Origin: an uncultured Granulosicoccus sp.
Lineage (GTDB): Bacteria > Pseudomonadota > Gammaproteobacteria > Granulosicoccales > Granulosicoccaceae
NCBI GenBank assembly: GCA_947495035.1
Contig: CANLXI010000001.1
Span: 496,001-560,000, forward strand
DNA: 64,000 nucleotides
Direction of reading: 5' to 3'
The notes beneath the pieces are model-generated. The model had not been told where the DNA came from and searched no databases. It was given only the letters and a program-made list of their open reading frames with translations. A program made the translations under genes and the position numbers. Below are positions 47,149-57,733 of the stretch, one piece after another; the first letter of the stretch is position 1; each line of letters opens with the position of its first letter.

Positions 47149-47832
47149 ATGGGTCAAAAAGTACATCCGATTGGTATTCGTCTGGGTATCTCCCAGGACT
47201 GGAATTCAACCTGGTATGCCGGCAACGAAGACTATGCCGATTACCTGAATGACGATATCAAGATCCGTCAGTTCCTGAAGAAGGAGCTGTCTCACGCATC
47301 TGTCAGTCGTATCCAGATCCAGCGACCTGCCAAGTCCATCATCATCACGATTCACTCTGCACGTCCTGGTATCGTCATCGGCAAGAAGGGTGAAGATGTC
47401 GAGCGTCTGCGTCGCGCTCTGGCACCCATGCTGGGCATCAATATCAACAATGTGAAGATCAACATTGCCGAGATCCGCAAGCCGGAACTCGATGCTCAAC
47501 TGGTCGCTGAAGGCGTTGCACAGCAGCTCGAGCGTCGTGTCATGTTCCGTCGTGCCATGAAGCGCGTGTTGACCAACACCATGCGTCTGGGCGCTCAGGG
47601 CGTGAAGATTGCGGTATCCGGTCGTCTCAATGGTGCAGAGATTGCCCGTCGCGAGTGGTACCACGACGGTCGTGTGCCATTGCACACCCTGCGTGCCGAC
47701 ATCGACTACGGTGTTGCCGAAGCTCATACAACCTACGGTGTCATCGGCATCAAGGTCTGGATCTGCCACGGCGAAGTGTTCGACCTCGAAGAAAAACGCT
47801 CCAAAAGCGTTGCTAACACCGCCAGCAAGTAA
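47149..47832 (+). CDS. rpsC: 30S ribosomal protein S3
   Basis: 227 residues. [13 protein letters not shown] at the N-terminus and the KH-domain [14 protein letters not shown] (GXXG type) around residues 80-93 are clear. It lines the mRNA entry channel. An unusually wide 101-bp gap with a perfect hairpin follows. Confidence 0.99.
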   Translation: MGQKVHPIGIRLGISQDWNSTWYAGNEDYADYLNDDIKIRQFLKKELSHASVSRIQIQRPAKSIIITIHSARPGIVIGKKGEDVERLRRALAPMLGININNVKINIAEIRKPELDAQLVAEGVAQQLERRVMFRRAMKRVLTNTMRLGAQGVKIAVSGRLNGAEIARREWYHDGRVPLHTLRADIDYGVAEAHTTYGVIGIKVWICHGEVFDLEEKRSKSVANTASK

Positions 47833-47867
47833 GGCTGACGAATTCAATCAAGAGACCTGGCTGAGAT

Positions 47868-47887
47868 CGCATCCTCTGAAGGATGCG
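47868..47887 (+). other. Perfect hairpin in rpsC-rplP gap
   Basis: CGCATCC-TCTGAA-GGATGCG, a 7-bp perfect stem with a 6-nt loop, no U-tract. rpsC and rplP are normally almost adjacent, so the extra spacer with a hairpin stands out. Confidence 0.6.
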
Positions 47888-47933
47888 GGCTCTGCAAAAC
47901 AACGAGTCTCGGCAGTAATCAGAGCAACGAGAA

Positions 47934-48347
47934 ATGCTTCAACCAAAACGAACGAAATTCAGGAAACAGCACACGGGGCGTAACCGTGGTCTGGCCCAGA
48001 ACGGCAACAAGGTGAGCTTCGGCGAGTACGGCCTGAAGGCAACCGGACGTGGCCGTCTGACTGCTCGCCAGATCGAATCCGCGCGTCGTGCCATGACACG
48101 TCACATCAAGCGTGGCGGCAAGATCTGGATCCGCATCTTCCCCGATACACCGGTCACCAAGAAGCCTATCGAAGTACGTATGGGTAAGGGTAAGGGTAAT
48201 GTCGAGTACTGGGTAGCCAAGATCCAGCCCGGCAAGATGCTCTACGAGATGGAAGGTGTGACCGAAGAGATTGCGCGCGAAGCATTTGCTCTCGCTGCTG
48301 CCAAGTTGCCGATTGCCACTAGTTTTGTTGTGAGGACTGCAGCGTAA
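47934..48347 (+). CDS. rplP: 50S ribosomal protein L16
   Basis: 137 residues. It starts [19 protein letters not shown] and has the [23 protein letters not shown] region ([13 protein letters not shown] quoted). It positions A-site tRNA. Its stop overlaps the rpmC start by one base. Confidence 0.98.
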   Translation: MLQPKRTKFRKQHTGRNRGLAQNGNKVSFGEYGLKATGRGRLTARQIESARRAMTRHIKRGGKIWIRIFPDTPVTKKPIEVRMGKGKGNVEYWVAKIQPGKMLYEMEGVTEEIAREAFALAAAKLPIATSFVVRTAA

Positions 48348-48553
48348 TGGCTGATTCAAAAGCATCAGAGCTCAAGACCAAGTCGGTCGATGAGCTGAAC
48401 ACCGAGCTCAGCGGACTGTTCCGTGAACAATTCAACCTGCGTATGCAGCGTGGATCCGGCCAGGACGTGAAGCCACATAATTTCAAGCGTGTACGTCGCC
48501 AGATTGCGCGTATCAAGACCATCATCCACCAGAAGCAGTCTGCAGAGGCCTGA
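48347..48553 (+). CDS. rpmC: 50S ribosomal protein L29
   Basis: 68 residues. It has the family helices [20 protein letters not shown] and [15 protein letters not shown]. It sits at the tunnel exit beside L23. The start overlaps rplP. Confidence 0.97.
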   Translation: MADSKASELKTKSVDELNTELSGLFREQFNLRMQRGSGQDVKPHNFKRVRRQIARIKTIIHQKQSAEA

Positions 48554-48555
48554 TC

Positions 48556-48837
48556 ATGAGTGAGCAGAACGAATCAGCCGCAGTAGGCACAAGTACACGT
48601 ACCGTTACCGGTCGTGTTACCAGCAACAAGATGGAACAGACTGCAACTGTGCAGGTCGAGCGTCGCATCAAGCACCCCATCTACGGCAAGTACATGCGTC
48701 GTAGCAAGAAGTACCATGTGCATGATGAAAAGAACGAACTGAACGTTGGCGATACGGTTCAGATCAAGGAGTGCCGCCCGATGTCCAAGACCAAATCCTG
48801 GACTCTGGACAAGGTACTCGTCGAAGCGGCTGAATAA
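48556..48837 (+). CDS. rpsQ: 30S ribosomal protein S17
   Basis: 93 residues. An OB-fold protein with [20 protein letters not shown] and the [13 protein letters not shown] loop followed by [19 protein letters not shown]. It has a slightly longer N-terminus than E. coli (84). Confidence 0.98.
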   Translation: MSEQNESAAVGTSTRTVTGRVTSNKMEQTATVQVERRIKHPIYGKYMRRSKKYHVHDEKNELNVGDTVQIKECRPMSKTKSWTLDKVLVEAAE

Positions 48838-48892
48838 GGCCGTTGTCGACAATGAACATTAACAAGCGTGGCTGGAAAAAGAGTAGCGTCCG

Positions 48893-49261
48893 ATGATTCA
48901 AATGCAAACTGTCCTGAATGTGGCAGATAACAGTGGCGCGCGCCGAGTACAGTGCATCAAGGTACTGGGCGGCTCGCACCGTCGATACGCTCGAGTAGGC
49001 GATGTCATCAAGGTCAGCGTGAAAGACGCGATTCCTCGAGGCAAGGTAAAGAAAGGCGAGGTCTACAACGCAGTGGTTGTTCGTACTGCCAAGGCCATTC
49101 GTCGCGGTGATGGTTCTGCCATTCGTTTCGACGCCAATGCGGCGGTCATTCTGAATGCAAAACTGGAGCCGGTAGGCACACGTATCTTTGGCCCCGTGAC
49201 GCGTGAACTTCGCAACGAGAAGTTCATGAAGATCGTCTCCCTCGCACCAGAAGTGCTGTAG
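48893..49261 (+). CDS. rplN: 50S ribosomal protein L14
   Basis: 122 residues. It starts [20 protein letters not shown] and has the [21 protein letters not shown]-terminus, both invariant in the family. Start of the former spc operon segment; only 55 bp separate it from rpsQ and no promoter is obvious. Confidence 0.99.
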   Translation: MIQMQTVLNVADNSGARRVQCIKVLGGSHRRYARVGDVIKVSVKDAIPRGKVKKGEVYNAVVVRTAKAIRRGDGSAIRFDANAAVILNAKLEPVGTRIFGPVTRELRNEKFMKIVSLAPEVL

Positions 49262-49295
49262 GGACCGGATAGCCAATCGGCGAATAGGCAAGAAT

Positions 49296-49610
49296 ATGCA
49301 ACGTATCAAGCAAGGCGACGACGTCATCGTACTCGTCGGTAAAGACAAGGGTCGACGCGGCAAGGTGGAAACCGTGCTGGAAGATCGTGTGATTGTTGAC
49401 GGTATCAACCTGGTCAAGAAGCACGCCAAGGGCAACCCTCAGATGGGCGATCCGGGCGGCATCCAGGAAAAGGAACTGTCGATTCACATTTCGAATGTTG
49501 CGCTGTTCAACCCGGCTAGCAAGAAGGGTGAGCGCATCGGTTTTCGCACAAACGACGAAGGTCAGAAGGAACGTTTTTTCCGTTCTGACGCTTCTTCAGT
49601 GGACGGTTGA
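49296..49610 (+). CDS. rplX: 50S ribosomal protein L24
   Basis: 104 residues. A KOW motif ([20 protein letters not shown]) is at residues 6-25 and [14 protein letters not shown] follows. An early 50S assembly initiator. Confidence 0.98.
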   Translation: MQRIKQGDDVIVLVGKDKGRRGKVETVLEDRVIVDGINLVKKHAKGNPQMGDPGGIQEKELSIHISNVALFNPASKKGERIGFRTNDEGQKERFFRSDASSVDG

Positions 49611-49615
49611 AGGTC

Positions 49616-50155
49616 ATGGCCAGGCTAATAGCAGAGTATCGCGAGAAAATCGTTCCTCAGATGATGGAGGAGCACAAGTACCAGAGCGTCATGCAGGTAC
49701 CTCGCATCGAGAAGATCACCATCAACATGGGTCTCGGTGAGGCCATTGGTGACAAGAAGGTGCTGGAGCACGCTGTCAACGACATGACCGCCATCAGTGG
49801 TCAGAAGCCTGTCGTGACGGTTGCACGCAAGTCGATTGCGGGCTTCAAGATCCGTGACGGCTACCCGATCGGTGCCAAGGTGACACTGCGTCGCGAGCGC
49901 ATGTACGAATTCCTGGATCGTCTCGTTGCGGTATCCATTCCGCGTATCCGTGACTTCCGTGGTATCAACGCTCGTTCATTCGACGGCCGTGGCAACTACA
50001 GCATGGGTGTGAAAGAACAGATCATCTTCCCGGAAATCGATTACGACAAGATCGACGCCGTGCGCGGTATGGACATCACCATCACCACCTCAGCGAAGAC
50101 GGACGCAGAAGCCTTGTCACTGTTGAAGAAATTCAACTTTCCTTTCCGCCAATAG
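49616..50155 (+). CDS. rplE: 50S ribosomal protein L5
   Basis: 179 residues from the ATG at 49616 (a TTG at 49607 is in frame but less likely; the E. coli protein is also 179). It has [14 protein letters not shown] and [18 protein letters not shown]. It binds 5S rRNA. Confidence 0.98.
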   Translation: MARLIAEYREKIVPQMMEEHKYQSVMQVPRIEKITINMGLGEAIGDKKVLEHAVNDMTAISGQKPVVTVARKSIAGFKIRDGYPIGAKVTLRRERMYEFLDRLVAVSIPRIRDFRGINARSFDGRGNYSMGVKEQIIFPEIDYDKIDAVRGMDITITTSAKTDAEALSLLKKFNFPFRQ

Positions 50156-50168
50156 GAGCGCGACATTC

Positions 50169-50474
50169 ATGGCAAAGAAATCAATGATTGCTCGCGAGAC
50201 AAAGCGCAGCAAACTGGTAAAGCGACACGCTGACAAGCGTGCGGCACTGAAGAAGACCATTGCTTCGGAAGAAGTGGGCTTCGACGAGAAAATGGAAGCG
50301 GTCACCGCTTTGCAGAAACTGCCGCGTGATTCTTCACCGGCTCGTCAGCGTAACCGCTGCCGTATCACTGGTAGGCCTCATGGCTATTACCGTAAATTTG
50401 GCCTGAGCCGTAACAAGCTTCGTGAAGCAGCCATGCGCGGAGATGTTCCGGGCCTGGTCAAGGCGAGCTGGTAG
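50169..50474 (+). CDS. rpsN: 30S ribosomal protein S14 (zinc-free form)
   Basis: 101 residues, the long form without the CXXC zinc pair. The C-terminal [22 protein letters not shown] block is conserved. It starts [19 protein letters not shown]. Confidence 0.98.
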   Translation: MAKKSMIARETKRSKLVKRHADKRAALKKTIASEEVGFDEKMEAVTALQKLPRDSSPARQRNRCRITGRPHGYYRKFGLSRNKLREAAMRGDVPGLVKASW

Positions 50475-50486
50475 GAGATCTAACAC

Positions 50487-50882
50487 ATGAGTATGTCTGA
50501 CCCCATAGCCGACATGCTGACCCGTATTCGTAACGGTCAGCAGGCACGTAAGGTATCGGTATCCATGCCCGCAGCGAAGCTGAAGTCCAGCGTCGCGCAG
50601 GTATTGCAGGACGAAGGCTATATATCCGGCTTCAATACTGAAGTCGTCGATGGCAAGCCCACTCTGACCGTTACATTGAAGTATTTCGATGGCAAGCCCG
50701 TTATCGACAAGATCAAGCGCATCAGTCGCCCCGGTCTGCGTCAGTATTCGGGTGCCAACTCTATCCCTGAAGTACTCGGTGGGCTGGGTATTGCGGTGGT
50801 TTCCACGTCCCATGGTGTGATGACTGGCAAGCAGGCCAGTGCTCAGGGCTTTGGTGGCGAAATCATCTGCACCGTCAGTTAA
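50487..50882 (+). CDS. rpsH: 30S ribosomal protein S8
   Basis: 131 residues. It has [15 protein letters not shown] at the start and the C-terminal [19 protein letters not shown]-type segment. In E. coli S8 represses the spc operon by binding near rplE. GGAG is 10 nt before the first ATG; a second ATG lies two codons later. Confidence 0.98.
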   Translation: MSMSDPIADMLTRIRNGQQARKVSVSMPAAKLKSSVAQVLQDEGYISGFNTEVVDGKPTLTVTLKYFDGKPVIDKIKRISRPGLRQYSGANSIPEVLGGLGIAVVSTSHGVMTGKQASAQGFGGEIICTVS

Positions 50883-50905
50883 TCGGCGAGCCGGAGAATA
50901 AAACA

Positions 50906-51439
50906 ATGTCACGCGTAGCAAAACAACCGATCGAGGTGCCCAAGGGCGTCGAGGTCACAATCAATGGTCAGGCGGTCAGTGCCAAGGGACCCAAGGGGCA
51001 AGAGTCACTGACTCTGCACGAGGACGTTACCGCTTCTCTGGAAGACGGTGTCCTGGGTGTCAAGTCCACCCGTACCGACCAGAAGTCCGTTGCCATGACC
51101 GGCACCATGCGTTCATTGCTGAACAACCTGGTAACAGGCGTCAGCACGGGTTTCCAGAAGAAGCTCGAATTGCGTGGAGTGGGTTATCGTGCGCAGGCTC
51201 AGGGCAGCAATCTGAACCTGACACTCGGTTTTTCACACCCGGTTGTTCACAAGGTGCCAGCCGGCATCACTGTTGAAACACCAAGTCAGACCGAGATCGT
51301 GGTCAGTGGTACCAACAAGCAGGTCGTTGGTCAGGTCGCCGCTGACATTCGTGGTTATCGTCCACCAGAGCCTTACAAGGGCAAGGGTGTGCGGTATGTC
51401 GACGAATACGTCGCCATGAAAGAAGCCAAGAAGAAGTAG
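50906..51439 (+). CDS. rplF: 50S ribosomal protein L6
   Basis: 177 residues, the same length as E. coli. It has SRVAKQPIEVPKGVEVTING at the start and RPPEPYKGKGVRYVDEYV near the end. It sits at the factor-binding site. Confidence 0.98.
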   Translation: MSRVAKQPIEVPKGVEVTINGQAVSAKGPKGQESLTLHEDVTASLEDGVLGVKSTRTDQKSVAMTGTMRSLLNNLVTGVSTGFQKKLELRGVGYRAQAQGSNLNLTLGFSHPVVHKVPAGITVETPSQTEIVVSGTNKQVVGQVAADIRGYRPPEPYKGKGVRYVDEYVAMKEAKKK

Positions 51440-51463
51440 AGCAGCGCAGAAGAGCAATCGAGA

Positions 51464-51817
51464 ATGGATAAGAAAACTAGTCGTCTGCGTCGTGCCAAGC
51501 GCACACGCGCCAAGATCCGCGAGCTCAGCGTGCCTCGCCTGACGGTTCATCGCACACCTCGGCATATCTACGCCCAGGTCATCGATGCCGATGGCGGACG
51601 CGTACTGGCTTCTGCTTCATCAGTCGGCAAGGACCTGCGTGGTTCTCTGTCGAACGGTGGAAATGTCGATGCCGCAGTCACTGTCGGCAAGAGCATCGCC
51701 GAGAAAGCGACAGCAGCTGGCGTCAGCCAGGTCGCCTTCGACCGCGCTGGCTTCAAATACCATGGTCGTGTGAAAGCGCTGGCCGATGCAGCCCGTGAAA
51801 ACGGTCTGAAATTCTGA
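51464..51817 (+). CDS. rplR: 50S ribosomal protein L18
   Basis: 117 residues. It has [20 protein letters not shown] and the C-terminal [20 protein letters not shown]. It binds 5S rRNA with L5. Confidence 0.98.
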   Translation: MDKKTSRLRRAKRTRAKIRELSVPRLTVHRTPRHIYAQVIDADGGRVLASASSVGKDLRGSLSNGGNVDAAVTVGKSIAEKATAAGVSQVAFDRAGFKYHGRVKALADAARENGLKF

Positions 51818-51838
51818 TTACGGCGCAGATTGCGGCAA

Positions 51839-51856
51839 GGCTGCCCTGGTGCAGCC
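51839..51856 (+). other. Perfect hairpin in rplR-rpsE gap
   Basis: GGCTGC-CCTGGT-GCAGCC, a 6-bp perfect stem with a 6-nt loop inside a 65-bp spacer, no U-tract. Confidence 0.5.
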
Positions 51857-51882
51857 AGAACCCCGGGACTCGGTAAAAAAGT

Positions 51883-52392
51883 ATGGCACAGAACGATTAC
51901 AATCAAAGCAGTGACGGCTACATCGAAAAGCTGGTCACCATCAACCGCGTGGCGAAGGTCGTCAAGGGCGGTCGTCAGTTCGGTTTCACCGCACTGACAG
52001 TTGTCGGCGACGGCAATGGAAGAGTCGGGCTTGGCTACGGCAAGGCACGAGAAGTACCTTTGGCTATCCAGAAGGCCATGGAGAAGGCCCGTCGTGACAT
52101 GAAGACGGTTTCTCTGAACGACGGCACTCTGCAGTACCCCCTGAAAGGCCGACACGGCGCTGCCCGGGTTTACATGCAACCAGCTTCTGAAGGTACCGGA
52201 ATCATCGCTGGCGGCGCCATGCGCGCCGTTTTCGAAGCGGTCGGTGTGCGTAATGTTCTGGCAAAGATCATCGGCACCAACAATCCGATCAACGTTGTTC
52301 GCGCCACCATCAATGGCCTGAGCACCATGCAAAGCCCTGAGACTGTTGCTGCAAAGCGTGGCAAGACAGTCGCAGAGATCAAGGGAGAGTAA
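51883..52392 (+). CDS. rpsE: 30S ribosomal protein S5
   Basis: 169 residues. It has [20 protein letters not shown] and [20 protein letters not shown], and the [11 protein letters not shown]-terminal part. Involved in decoding accuracy. The ATG lacks a strong Shine-Dalgarno (ACTCGGTAAAAAAGT). Confidence 0.98.
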   Translation: MAQNDYNQSSDGYIEKLVTINRVAKVVKGGRQFGFTALTVVGDGNGRVGLGYGKAREVPLAIQKAMEKARRDMKTVSLNDGTLQYPLKGRHGAARVYMQPASEGTGIIAGGAMRAVFEAVGVRNVLAKIIGTNNPINVVRATINGLSTMQSPETVAAKRGKTVAEIKGE

Positions 52393-52393
52393 G

Positions 52394-52582
52394 ATGAGCG
52401 GCAAAACTCTCAAGGTCACGCTGGTCAAGAGCATGAACGGCCGCCTGAAGAATCATCAGGCAAGCGTTCGTGGTCTGGGACTGCGCCGTATGCACCAGAC
52501 GGTCGAGGTCATCGATACGCCTGAAAACCGCGGCATGATCAACAAGGCGTACTACATGTTGCGCGTCGAAGAAACTGCATAA
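52394..52582 (+). CDS. rpmD: 50S ribosomal protein L30
   Basis: 62 residues from the ATG at 52394, one base after the rpsE stop. It has [20 protein letters not shown] and [20 protein letters not shown], the whole conserved L30 fold. Confidence 0.97.
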   Translation: MSGKTLKVTLVKSMNGRLKNHQASVRGLGLRRMHQTVEVIDTPENRGMINKAYYMLRVEETA

Positions 52583-52611
52583 GGCAGTTCTTCATATCAA
52601 TTTTCCGGCGG

Positions 52612-52628
52612 GGCGACCTGACGTCGCC
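52612..52628 (+). other. Perfect hairpin in rpmD-rplO gap
   Basis: GGCGAC-CTGAC-GTCGCC, a 6-bp perfect stem with a 5-nt loop in an 81-bp spacer, no U-tract. Confidence 0.5.
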
Positions 52629-52663
52629 TGGCCTTATCGAAATGACAGACAAGAGCTTACGTC

Positions 52664-53119
52664 ATGAGTCTCAATAATCTGAAACCAGCGGCTGGCAGCC
52701 GCAAGGTCGGTAACCGTGTAGGTCGCGGCATCGGATCTGGAAGCGGCAAGACCTGTGGCCGTGGCCACAAGGGTCAGAAGTCACGTTCCGGCGGCTGGCA
52801 CAAGGTCGGTTTTGAAGGTGGACAGATGCCTATCCAGCGTCGTCTGCCGAAGTTCGGCTTCACGTCTCGCATGGCTCGGCATTACGCCGAAGTTCGCCTG
52901 CACGAGCTCGACGGTATCGAAGGCGGCAACGTCAACGTCGAGACACTGATCGCCGCTGGCCTGGTGCCACAGCAGACCAAGACGGTAAAGATCATCCTGT
53001 CTGGTCAGGTCAACTCGGCTTGCACAGTGACTGGCTGCCGTGTAACGAAGGGTGCCAAGGCAGCAATCGAAGCTGCTGGCGGATCCGTCACGGAACCTGC
53101 TGCATCGGCTGCCAGCTAA
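52664..53119 (+). CDS. rplO: 50S ribosomal protein L15
   Basis: 151 residues. It has the Gly/Arg/Lys-rich start [20 protein letters not shown] and then [17 protein letters not shown]. The C-terminus has an Ala/Ser-rich tail slightly longer than in E. coli (144). Confidence 0.98.
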   Translation: MSLNNLKPAAGSRKVGNRVGRGIGSGSGKTCGRGHKGQKSRSGGWHKVGFEGGQMPIQRRLPKFGFTSRMARHYAEVRLHELDGIEGGNVNVETLIAAGLVPQQTKTVKIILSGQVNSACTVTGCRVTKGAKAAIEAAGGSVTEPAASAAS

Positions 53120-53123
53120 GATC

Positions 53124-54464
53124 ATGGCCGCTGACAAGAACAAGCCTGCGTTGTCCGGTCTCGGCGGTACTGCCGAACTGCGCTCGCGCCTGTTGTTCGT
53201 CCTGTTTGCGATGATTATCTTTCGCACTGGCTCGCACATCACCATTCCCGGTGTTGACCCGCGAGTCATGGCGGATCTGTTTGATCAGCAGAGTGGTGGC
53301 ATTCTGGGCATGTTGAACATGTTCGGAGGTGGCGCCCTGTCGCGAATGTCATTGTTCGCGCTGGGTGTCATGCCCTACATCTCTGCCTCGATCATCATGC
53401 AATTGATGACTCATGTCATTCCCCAGCTGGAGCAGCTGCGCAAGGAAGGCGAGAGTGGTCGACGTGTCATTACCAAGTACACGCGTTACGGCACACTCGT
53501 GCTGGCATCCGTACAGGCGGTGGGAATCGCCATTGCCTTGCAGAACCAGGGAGCCAATGGTCAGAGTGTGGTATTCCTGACAGGACCCGGCTTTGTACTG
53601 ACAGCTGCCATCACGCTGGTCACCGGCACCATGTTCCTGATGTGGCTGGGCGAGCAGATCACCGAGCGAGGCATTGGTAACGGAATATCCATCATCATCT
53701 TTACAGGCATTGTTGCAGGATTGCCGGCTGCCATTGGCGGAACCCTGCAGCTGGCCCGTACCGGTGAGCTGGGTTATTTCGTCGTCATCCTGTTGTTCAC
53801 GATGGTCGTTGCAGTCACGGCATTCGTGGTGTTTGTCGAACGTGGACAGCGGCGCATCACTGTCAACTACGCCAAGCGACAGCAGGGTCGCAAGATGTTT
53901 GCAGCCCAGACAAGTCATCTGCCATTGAAATTGAACATGGCTGGGGTCATTCCTCCCATCTTTGCCTCGAGCATCATTCTGTTCCCGGCAACTCTGGGAG
54001 ACATCGCCACCAGCAATTCGAATTCATTTCTCAACACCATCGTGTCGACGCTGCAGCCCGGTCAGCCGGTCTATATACTCTTGTATGCATCGGCAATAAT
54101 CTTTTTCTGTTTTTTCTATACCGCCCTGGTGTTCAACGCCAAGGAAACAGCGGATAATCTGAAGAAATCGGGTGCGTTCATTCCCGGTATCCGCCCAGGC
54201 GAAAAAACAGCCCGATACATCGATGGTGTGCTGACAAGGTTGACCTTTTACGGTGCGTTGTATATAACGCTCGTTTGCCTGTTGCCCGAGTTCCTGATCC
54301 TGTTCTGGAATGTTCCCTTCTACTTTGGTGGGACGTCCTTGCTGATCATTGTCGTGGTGGTCATGGATTTTGTCGGGCAGGCACAAGCACACATGATGAG
54401 CCATCAGTACGAAGGCTTGATGAAGAAGCAAGGTACCAAGGGAGTTCCGAAAGGAGCACGCTGA
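53124..54464 (+). CDS. secY: Protein translocase subunit SecY
   Basis: 446 residues from the ATG at 53124, five bases after rplO. Ten hydrophobic segments form the Sec channel. It has [14 protein letters not shown] near the start, [44 protein letters not shown] ([16 protein letters not shown] quoted) and the terminal YEGLMKKQG. Works with SecE/G, which are outside the window. Confidence 0.98.
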   Translation: MAADKNKPALSGLGGTAELRSRLLFVLFAMIIFRTGSHITIPGVDPRVMADLFDQQSGGILGMLNMFGGGALSRMSLFALGVMPYISASIIMQLMTHVIPQLEQLRKEGESGRRVITKYTRYGTLVLASVQAVGIAIALQNQGANGQSVVFLTGPGFVLTAAITLVTGTMFLMWLGEQITERGIGNGISIIIFTGIVAGLPAAIGGTLQLARTGELGYFVVILLFTMVVAVTAFVVFVERGQRRITVNYAKRQQGRKMFAAQTSHLPLKLNMAGVIPPIFASSIILFPATLGDIATSNSNSFLNTIVSTLQPGQPVYILLYASAIIFFCFFYTALVFNAKETADNLKKSGAFIPGIRPGEKTARYIDGVLTRLTFYGALYITLVCLLPEFLILFWNVPFYFGGTSLLIIVVVVMDFVGQAQAHMMSHQYEGLMKKQGTKGVPKGAR

Positions 54465-54524
54465 GGCAGGCGTGCCCCTGTCAGCGTTATTCGGTCGGCA
54501 TTTCCTTATCTGGAGAGAAGCACA

Positions 54525-54638
54525 ATGAAAGTCAGAGCATCAGTGAAGAAGATCTGTCGCAACTGCAAGGTTGTCAAGCGCAAGGGCGTGATTCGCGTCA
54601 TTTGCACTGACACCCGGCACAAGCAGCGTCAGGGTTAG
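54525..54638 (+). CDS. rpmJ: 50S ribosomal protein L36
   Basis: 37 residues: [20 protein letters not shown] followed by a C-terminal part ending RHKQRQG. Cys11, Cys14, Cys27 and His32 form the zinc ribbon of the zinc-containing L36 type. A strong GGAGAG precedes the ATG. It lies between secY and rpsM as in other gammaproteobacteria. Confidence 0.97.
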   Translation: MKVRASVKKICRNCKVVKRKGVIRVICTDTRHKQRQG

Positions 54639-54664
54639 TTAAAAATACTTAGGCGGAGATAAGC

Positions 54665-55021
54665 ATGGCACGTATTGCCGGCATTAACATTCCGGTCCAG
54701 AAGCACACCTGGATCGCATTGACATCGATTTACGGTATCGGAAGAACACGAGCACGCCAGATCTGTGAGGCAGCGAGTGTGGCACCGGATGTCAAGGTTC
54801 GGAATCTCTCGGAAGTCGAGATCGAGAACCTGCGAACGGAAGTAGGAAAATTTACAGTCGAAGGCGACTTGCGTCGCGATGTTTCGATGAACATAAAGCG
54901 TCTGATGGACCTCGGTTGTTACCGTGGAATTCGCCATCGTCGGGGCTTACCCCTTCGCGGTCAACGTACGAAGACCAATGCGCGCACGCGCAAAGGTCCG
55001 CGTCGGCCGCTCAAGCGTTAA
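54665..55021 (+). CDS. rpsM: 30S ribosomal protein S13
   Basis: 118 residues. It has [53 protein letters not shown] and a basic tail. It forms the head bridge to L5. First gene of the former alpha operon; stops at tandem TAA-TAG. Confidence 0.98.
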   Translation: MARIAGINIPVQKHTWIALTSIYGIGRTRARQICEAASVAPDVKVRNLSEVEIENLRTEVGKFTVEGDLRRDVSMNIKRLMDLGCYRGIRHRRGLPLRGQRTKTNARTRKGPRRPLKR

Positions 55022-55032
55022 TAGAGAAAGTT

Positions 55033-55416
55033 ATGGCAGCTAGTAGCACCAAGAAGAAGGTTCGCCGTACCGTCACTGACGGTATCGCCCATATTCATGC
55101 ATCGTTCAACAACACGATTGTCATGATCACCGATCGACAGGGCAACGCCCTGTCATGGGCCACTGCTGGTGGTTCAGGTTTTCGTGGTTCCCGCAAGAGC
55201 ACACCCTTTGCCGCCCAGGTGGCAGCAGAGCGTGCTGGTGAAGCAGCCAAGGAATACGGTCTGAAGAACATCGACGTCCACGTCAAGGGCCCCGGTCCTG
55301 GTCGTGATTCAGCGGTTCGTTCGCTGAACAATGTCGGCTTCAAGATCAGCAGCATCCTTGATGTCACGCCAATCCCACACAACGGTTGCCGTCCGCCGAA
55401 AAAGCGCCGTGTGTGA
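55033..55416 (+). CDS. rpsK: 30S ribosomal protein S11
   Basis: 127 residues from the ATG at 55033. It has [20 protein letters not shown] and ending [13 protein letters not shown], both nearly invariant. Platform protein at the E/P site. Confidence 0.98.
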   Translation: MAASSTKKKVRRTVTDGIAHIHASFNNTIVMITDRQGNALSWATAGGSGFRGSRKSTPFAAQVAAERAGEAAKEYGLKNIDVHVKGPGPGRDSAVRSLNNVGFKISSILDVTPIPHNGCRPPKKRRV

Positions 55417-55469
55417 GATGACTCGCGTAATCAACCGACAAGACTTGAAGAAATCCAGGAGTGTGAACC

Positions 55470-56090
55470 GTGGCTAGATATATAGGCCCCAAGTGCAAAC
55501 TGAGCCGCCGAGAAGGCACCGACCTGTATTTGAAGTCGGGCATTCGTCCGCTTGAGTCCAAGTGCAACCTGGAGACTCCTCCAGGCATGCAAGGCGCCAA
55601 GCGTGGCCGTCCTTCAGACTACGCGATCCAGCTGCGTGAAAAGCAGAAAGTACGTCGCATGTATGGTGTGCTGGAAAAGCAATTCCGCAACTACTACAAA
55701 TCTGCTGCAGCACGCAAGGGATCAACCGGTGAAAACCTGTTGTCACTGCTGGAACAGAGACTGGACAACGTCGTATACCGCATGGGTTTCGGTTCTACAC
55801 GTGCTGAAGCTCGTCAGCTGGTGTCGCACAAGTCAGTCCTGGTAGACGGCAAGATCGTCAACATTGCTTCTTACCAGGTTCAACCGAATCAGGTTATCAC
55901 GATCCGCGAGAAAGCCCGAAAGCAAGCCCGTATCGCCGATGCACTGCAACTGGCTCAGCAGCGAGGTCTGCCTGGCTGGATTGAAGTCGACGCGAAGAAA
56001 TTCGAAGGCATGTTCAAGGCAGTCCCTGATCGTGCTGATCTGCCAGCCGAGATCAACGAATCTCTGGTTGTGGAGCTGTACTCGAAGTAA
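55470..56090 (+). CDS. rpsD: 30S ribosomal protein S4
   Basis: 206 residues with a GTG start and GGAG upstream. It has [20 protein letters not shown], an S4 RNA-binding segment ([20 protein letters not shown]) and the C-terminal [16 protein letters not shown]. In E. coli S4 represses the alpha operon at the rpsM leader. A 10-bp perfect hairpin follows. Confidence 0.98.
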   Translation: MARYIGPKCKLSRREGTDLYLKSGIRPLESKCNLETPPGMQGAKRGRPSDYAIQLREKQKVRRMYGVLEKQFRNYYKSAAARKGSTGENLLSLLEQRLDNVVYRMGFGSTRAEARQLVSHKSVLVDGKIVNIASYQVQPNQVITIREKARKQARIADALQLAQQRGLPGWIEVDAKKFEGMFKAVPDRADLPAEINESLVVELYSK

Positions 56091-56122
56091 GCGATTGTCT
56101 GCTTGCTTGTTACAGCTTTAGG

Positions 56123-56148
56123 GTGGAGCAGCGATCTGGCTGCTCCAC
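56123..56148 (+). other. 10-bp perfect hairpin before rpoA
   Basis: GTGGAGCAGC-GATCTG-GCTGCTCCAC, a 10-bp perfect stem in the 81-bp rpsD-rpoA spacer. What follows (TAACATATAGGGG) has no U-tract, so it is not a standard terminator; processing or partial attenuation is possible. Confidence 0.7.
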
Positions 56149-56171
56149 TAACATATAGGGGTTGAATTACG

Positions 56172-57173
56172 TTGAATGCCATGCAAACTGAATTCTTGAA
56201 GCCACGTATCGTCGATGTGTCGGCGTCCAACGCTAATCATGCGAAGGTCACGCTCGAGCCATTGGAACGTGGGTTCGGCCATACGCTGGGTAATGCGTTG
56301 CGCCGTATCCTGTTGTCATCCATGCCCGGTGCTGCCTTCTACGAGGCGGAAATCGAAGGTGTACTGCATGAGTACACCACCATGGAAGGCGTTCAGGAAG
56401 ATGTACTCGATATCCTGCTGAACCTGAAAGGTGTATCCATCGTGATGCATGCCAAGGATGAAGCAAATCTGAAGTTGGTCAAGCAGGGACCTTGCGTGGT
56501 TACTGCTGGCGATATCACTCTGGATCACGACATCGAAATCATCAACCCGGATCACGTTATCTGTCATCTGACAGGTGATGTCAATCTGAACATGACACTT
56601 CGTGCGCGCGTCGGACGAGGCTATGAGCCCGCTTCACATCGTACTCTGGAGGAAGGCGAGAGCCGTCCCATCGGTACCTTGCAGATCGATTCCTCATTCA
56701 GCCCTGTTCACCGTGTTGCCTACAACGTGGAAAGTGCCCGTGTAGAGCAACGCACCGATCTGGACAAACTGATTGTCGATCTGGAAACCAACGGTACCAT
56801 CGATCCTGAAGAAGCCATCCGCAAGGCGGCGACCATTCTGCAGGAGCAGCTTTCTGTCTTCGTTGACCTGAAAGCCGAGACCCAGACTCCGGAAGAGGAG
56901 CAGGCGTCGGATATCGATCCGATTCTGCTGCGTCCTGTAGACGATCTGGAACTGACCGTACGTTCAGCCAATTGCCTGAAGGCAGAAAACATCTATTACA
57001 TAGGTGATCTGATTCAGCGCACTGAAGTTGAACTGTTGAAAACGCCAAATCTGGGCAAGAAATCCCTGACAGAAATCAAGGATGTGCTGGCTCAGCAGGC
57101 ACTATCATTGGGCATGCGCCTGGAAAACTGGCCACCACCCGAGTTGCAGAAGCAACGCGAGATGGTCAAGTAG
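56172..57173 (+). CDS. rpoA: RNA polymerase alpha subunit
   Basis: 333 residues from TTG at 56172. This start puts AGGGG 11 nt upstream and makes the N-terminus ([12 protein letters not shown]) align in length with E. coli MQGSVTEFLKPR; an ATG at 56181 is the alternative. The alpha-NTD assembly region ([20 protein letters not shown]) and the CTD ([21 protein letters not shown]), including the Arg used for UP-element contact, are intact. Confidence 0.98.
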   Translation: MNAMQTEFLKPRIVDVSASNANHAKVTLEPLERGFGHTLGNALRRILLSSMPGAAFYEAEIEGVLHEYTTMEGVQEDVLDILLNLKGVSIVMHAKDEANLKLVKQGPCVVTAGDITLDHDIEIINPDHVICHLTGDVNLNMTLRARVGRGYEPASHRTLEEGESRPIGTLQIDSSFSPVHRVAYNVESARVEQRTDLDKLIVDLETNGTIDPEEAIRKAATILQEQLSVFVDLKAETQTPEEEQASDIDPILLRPVDDLELTVRSANCLKAENIYYIGDLIQRTEVELLKTPNLGKKSLTEIKDVLAQQALSLGMRLENWPPPELQKQREMVK

Positions 57174-57188
57174 GAACGAGACAAGAAC

Positions 57189-57554
57189 ATGAGACATCGT
57201 AAGAGCGGGCGCAAGCTCAACCGTAATTCCAGCCATCGCAAGGCCATGTTTCGCAACATGGCAGCATCCCTGGTAGAGCACGAGTCGATCACGACTACCG
57301 TGCCCAAGGCCAAGGAGCTGCGCAAGGTCATCGAGCCGATGATCACCAGCGCCAAGCAGGACAATGTTGCAAAGCGTCGTCAGGCATTCGACCGTTTGCG
57401 TGACAAGGCTGCCGTTGGCAAGTTGTTCAGCGATCTGGGTCCTCGTTTTGCCAACCGTCCCGGCGGTTACACACGTATCCTCAAATGCGGCATGCGCCCG
57501 GGTGACAATGCACCCATGGCCATCATCGAATTTGTCGAGCGCGGCGAAGCGTAG
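57189..57554 (+). CDS. rplQ: 50S ribosomal protein L17
   Basis: 121 residues. It has [20 protein letters not shown], then [16 protein letters not shown] and [20 protein letters not shown]. Last gene of the ribosomal superoperon, 15 bp after rpoA. Confidence 0.98.
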   Translation: MRHRKSGRKLNRNSSHRKAMFRNMAASLVEHESITTTVPKAKELRKVIEPMITSAKQDNVAKRRQAFDRLRDKAAVGKLFSDLGPRFANRPGGYTRILKCGMRPGDNAPMAIIEFVERGEA

Positions 57555-57600
57555 TTTTTTGATGAAATGTACGGTCATCGGCAGATGACCGGCAGACAGG

Positions 57601-57636
57601 AAGGGTCCGTTGCTCGCAGAGCACGGGCCCTTTTTT
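57601..57636 (+). terminator. Intrinsic terminator after rplQ
   Basis: AAGGGTCC... (57601-57615) pairs with GAGCACGGGCCCTT (57619-57632), 14 bp with one bulge and one G-T pair, followed by TTTTTT. A textbook end to the rplC-rplQ transcript. Confidence 0.92.
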
Positions 57637-57733
57637 CGTTGATGGCATGGGCAAAGGTACCAGGGCGTTCAACGGATTCGATGTACGATGAGGGCCGTAA
57701 CGGTCAGCGACAGTGCAACCGCATGGTGATTTC

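Noticed and set aside
55417-55487. 19-codon ORF (MTRVINRQDL...) between rpsK and rpsD
   Set aside because: It overlaps the rpsD start, has no good ribosome site of its own and no similarity that I recognise; probably chance.
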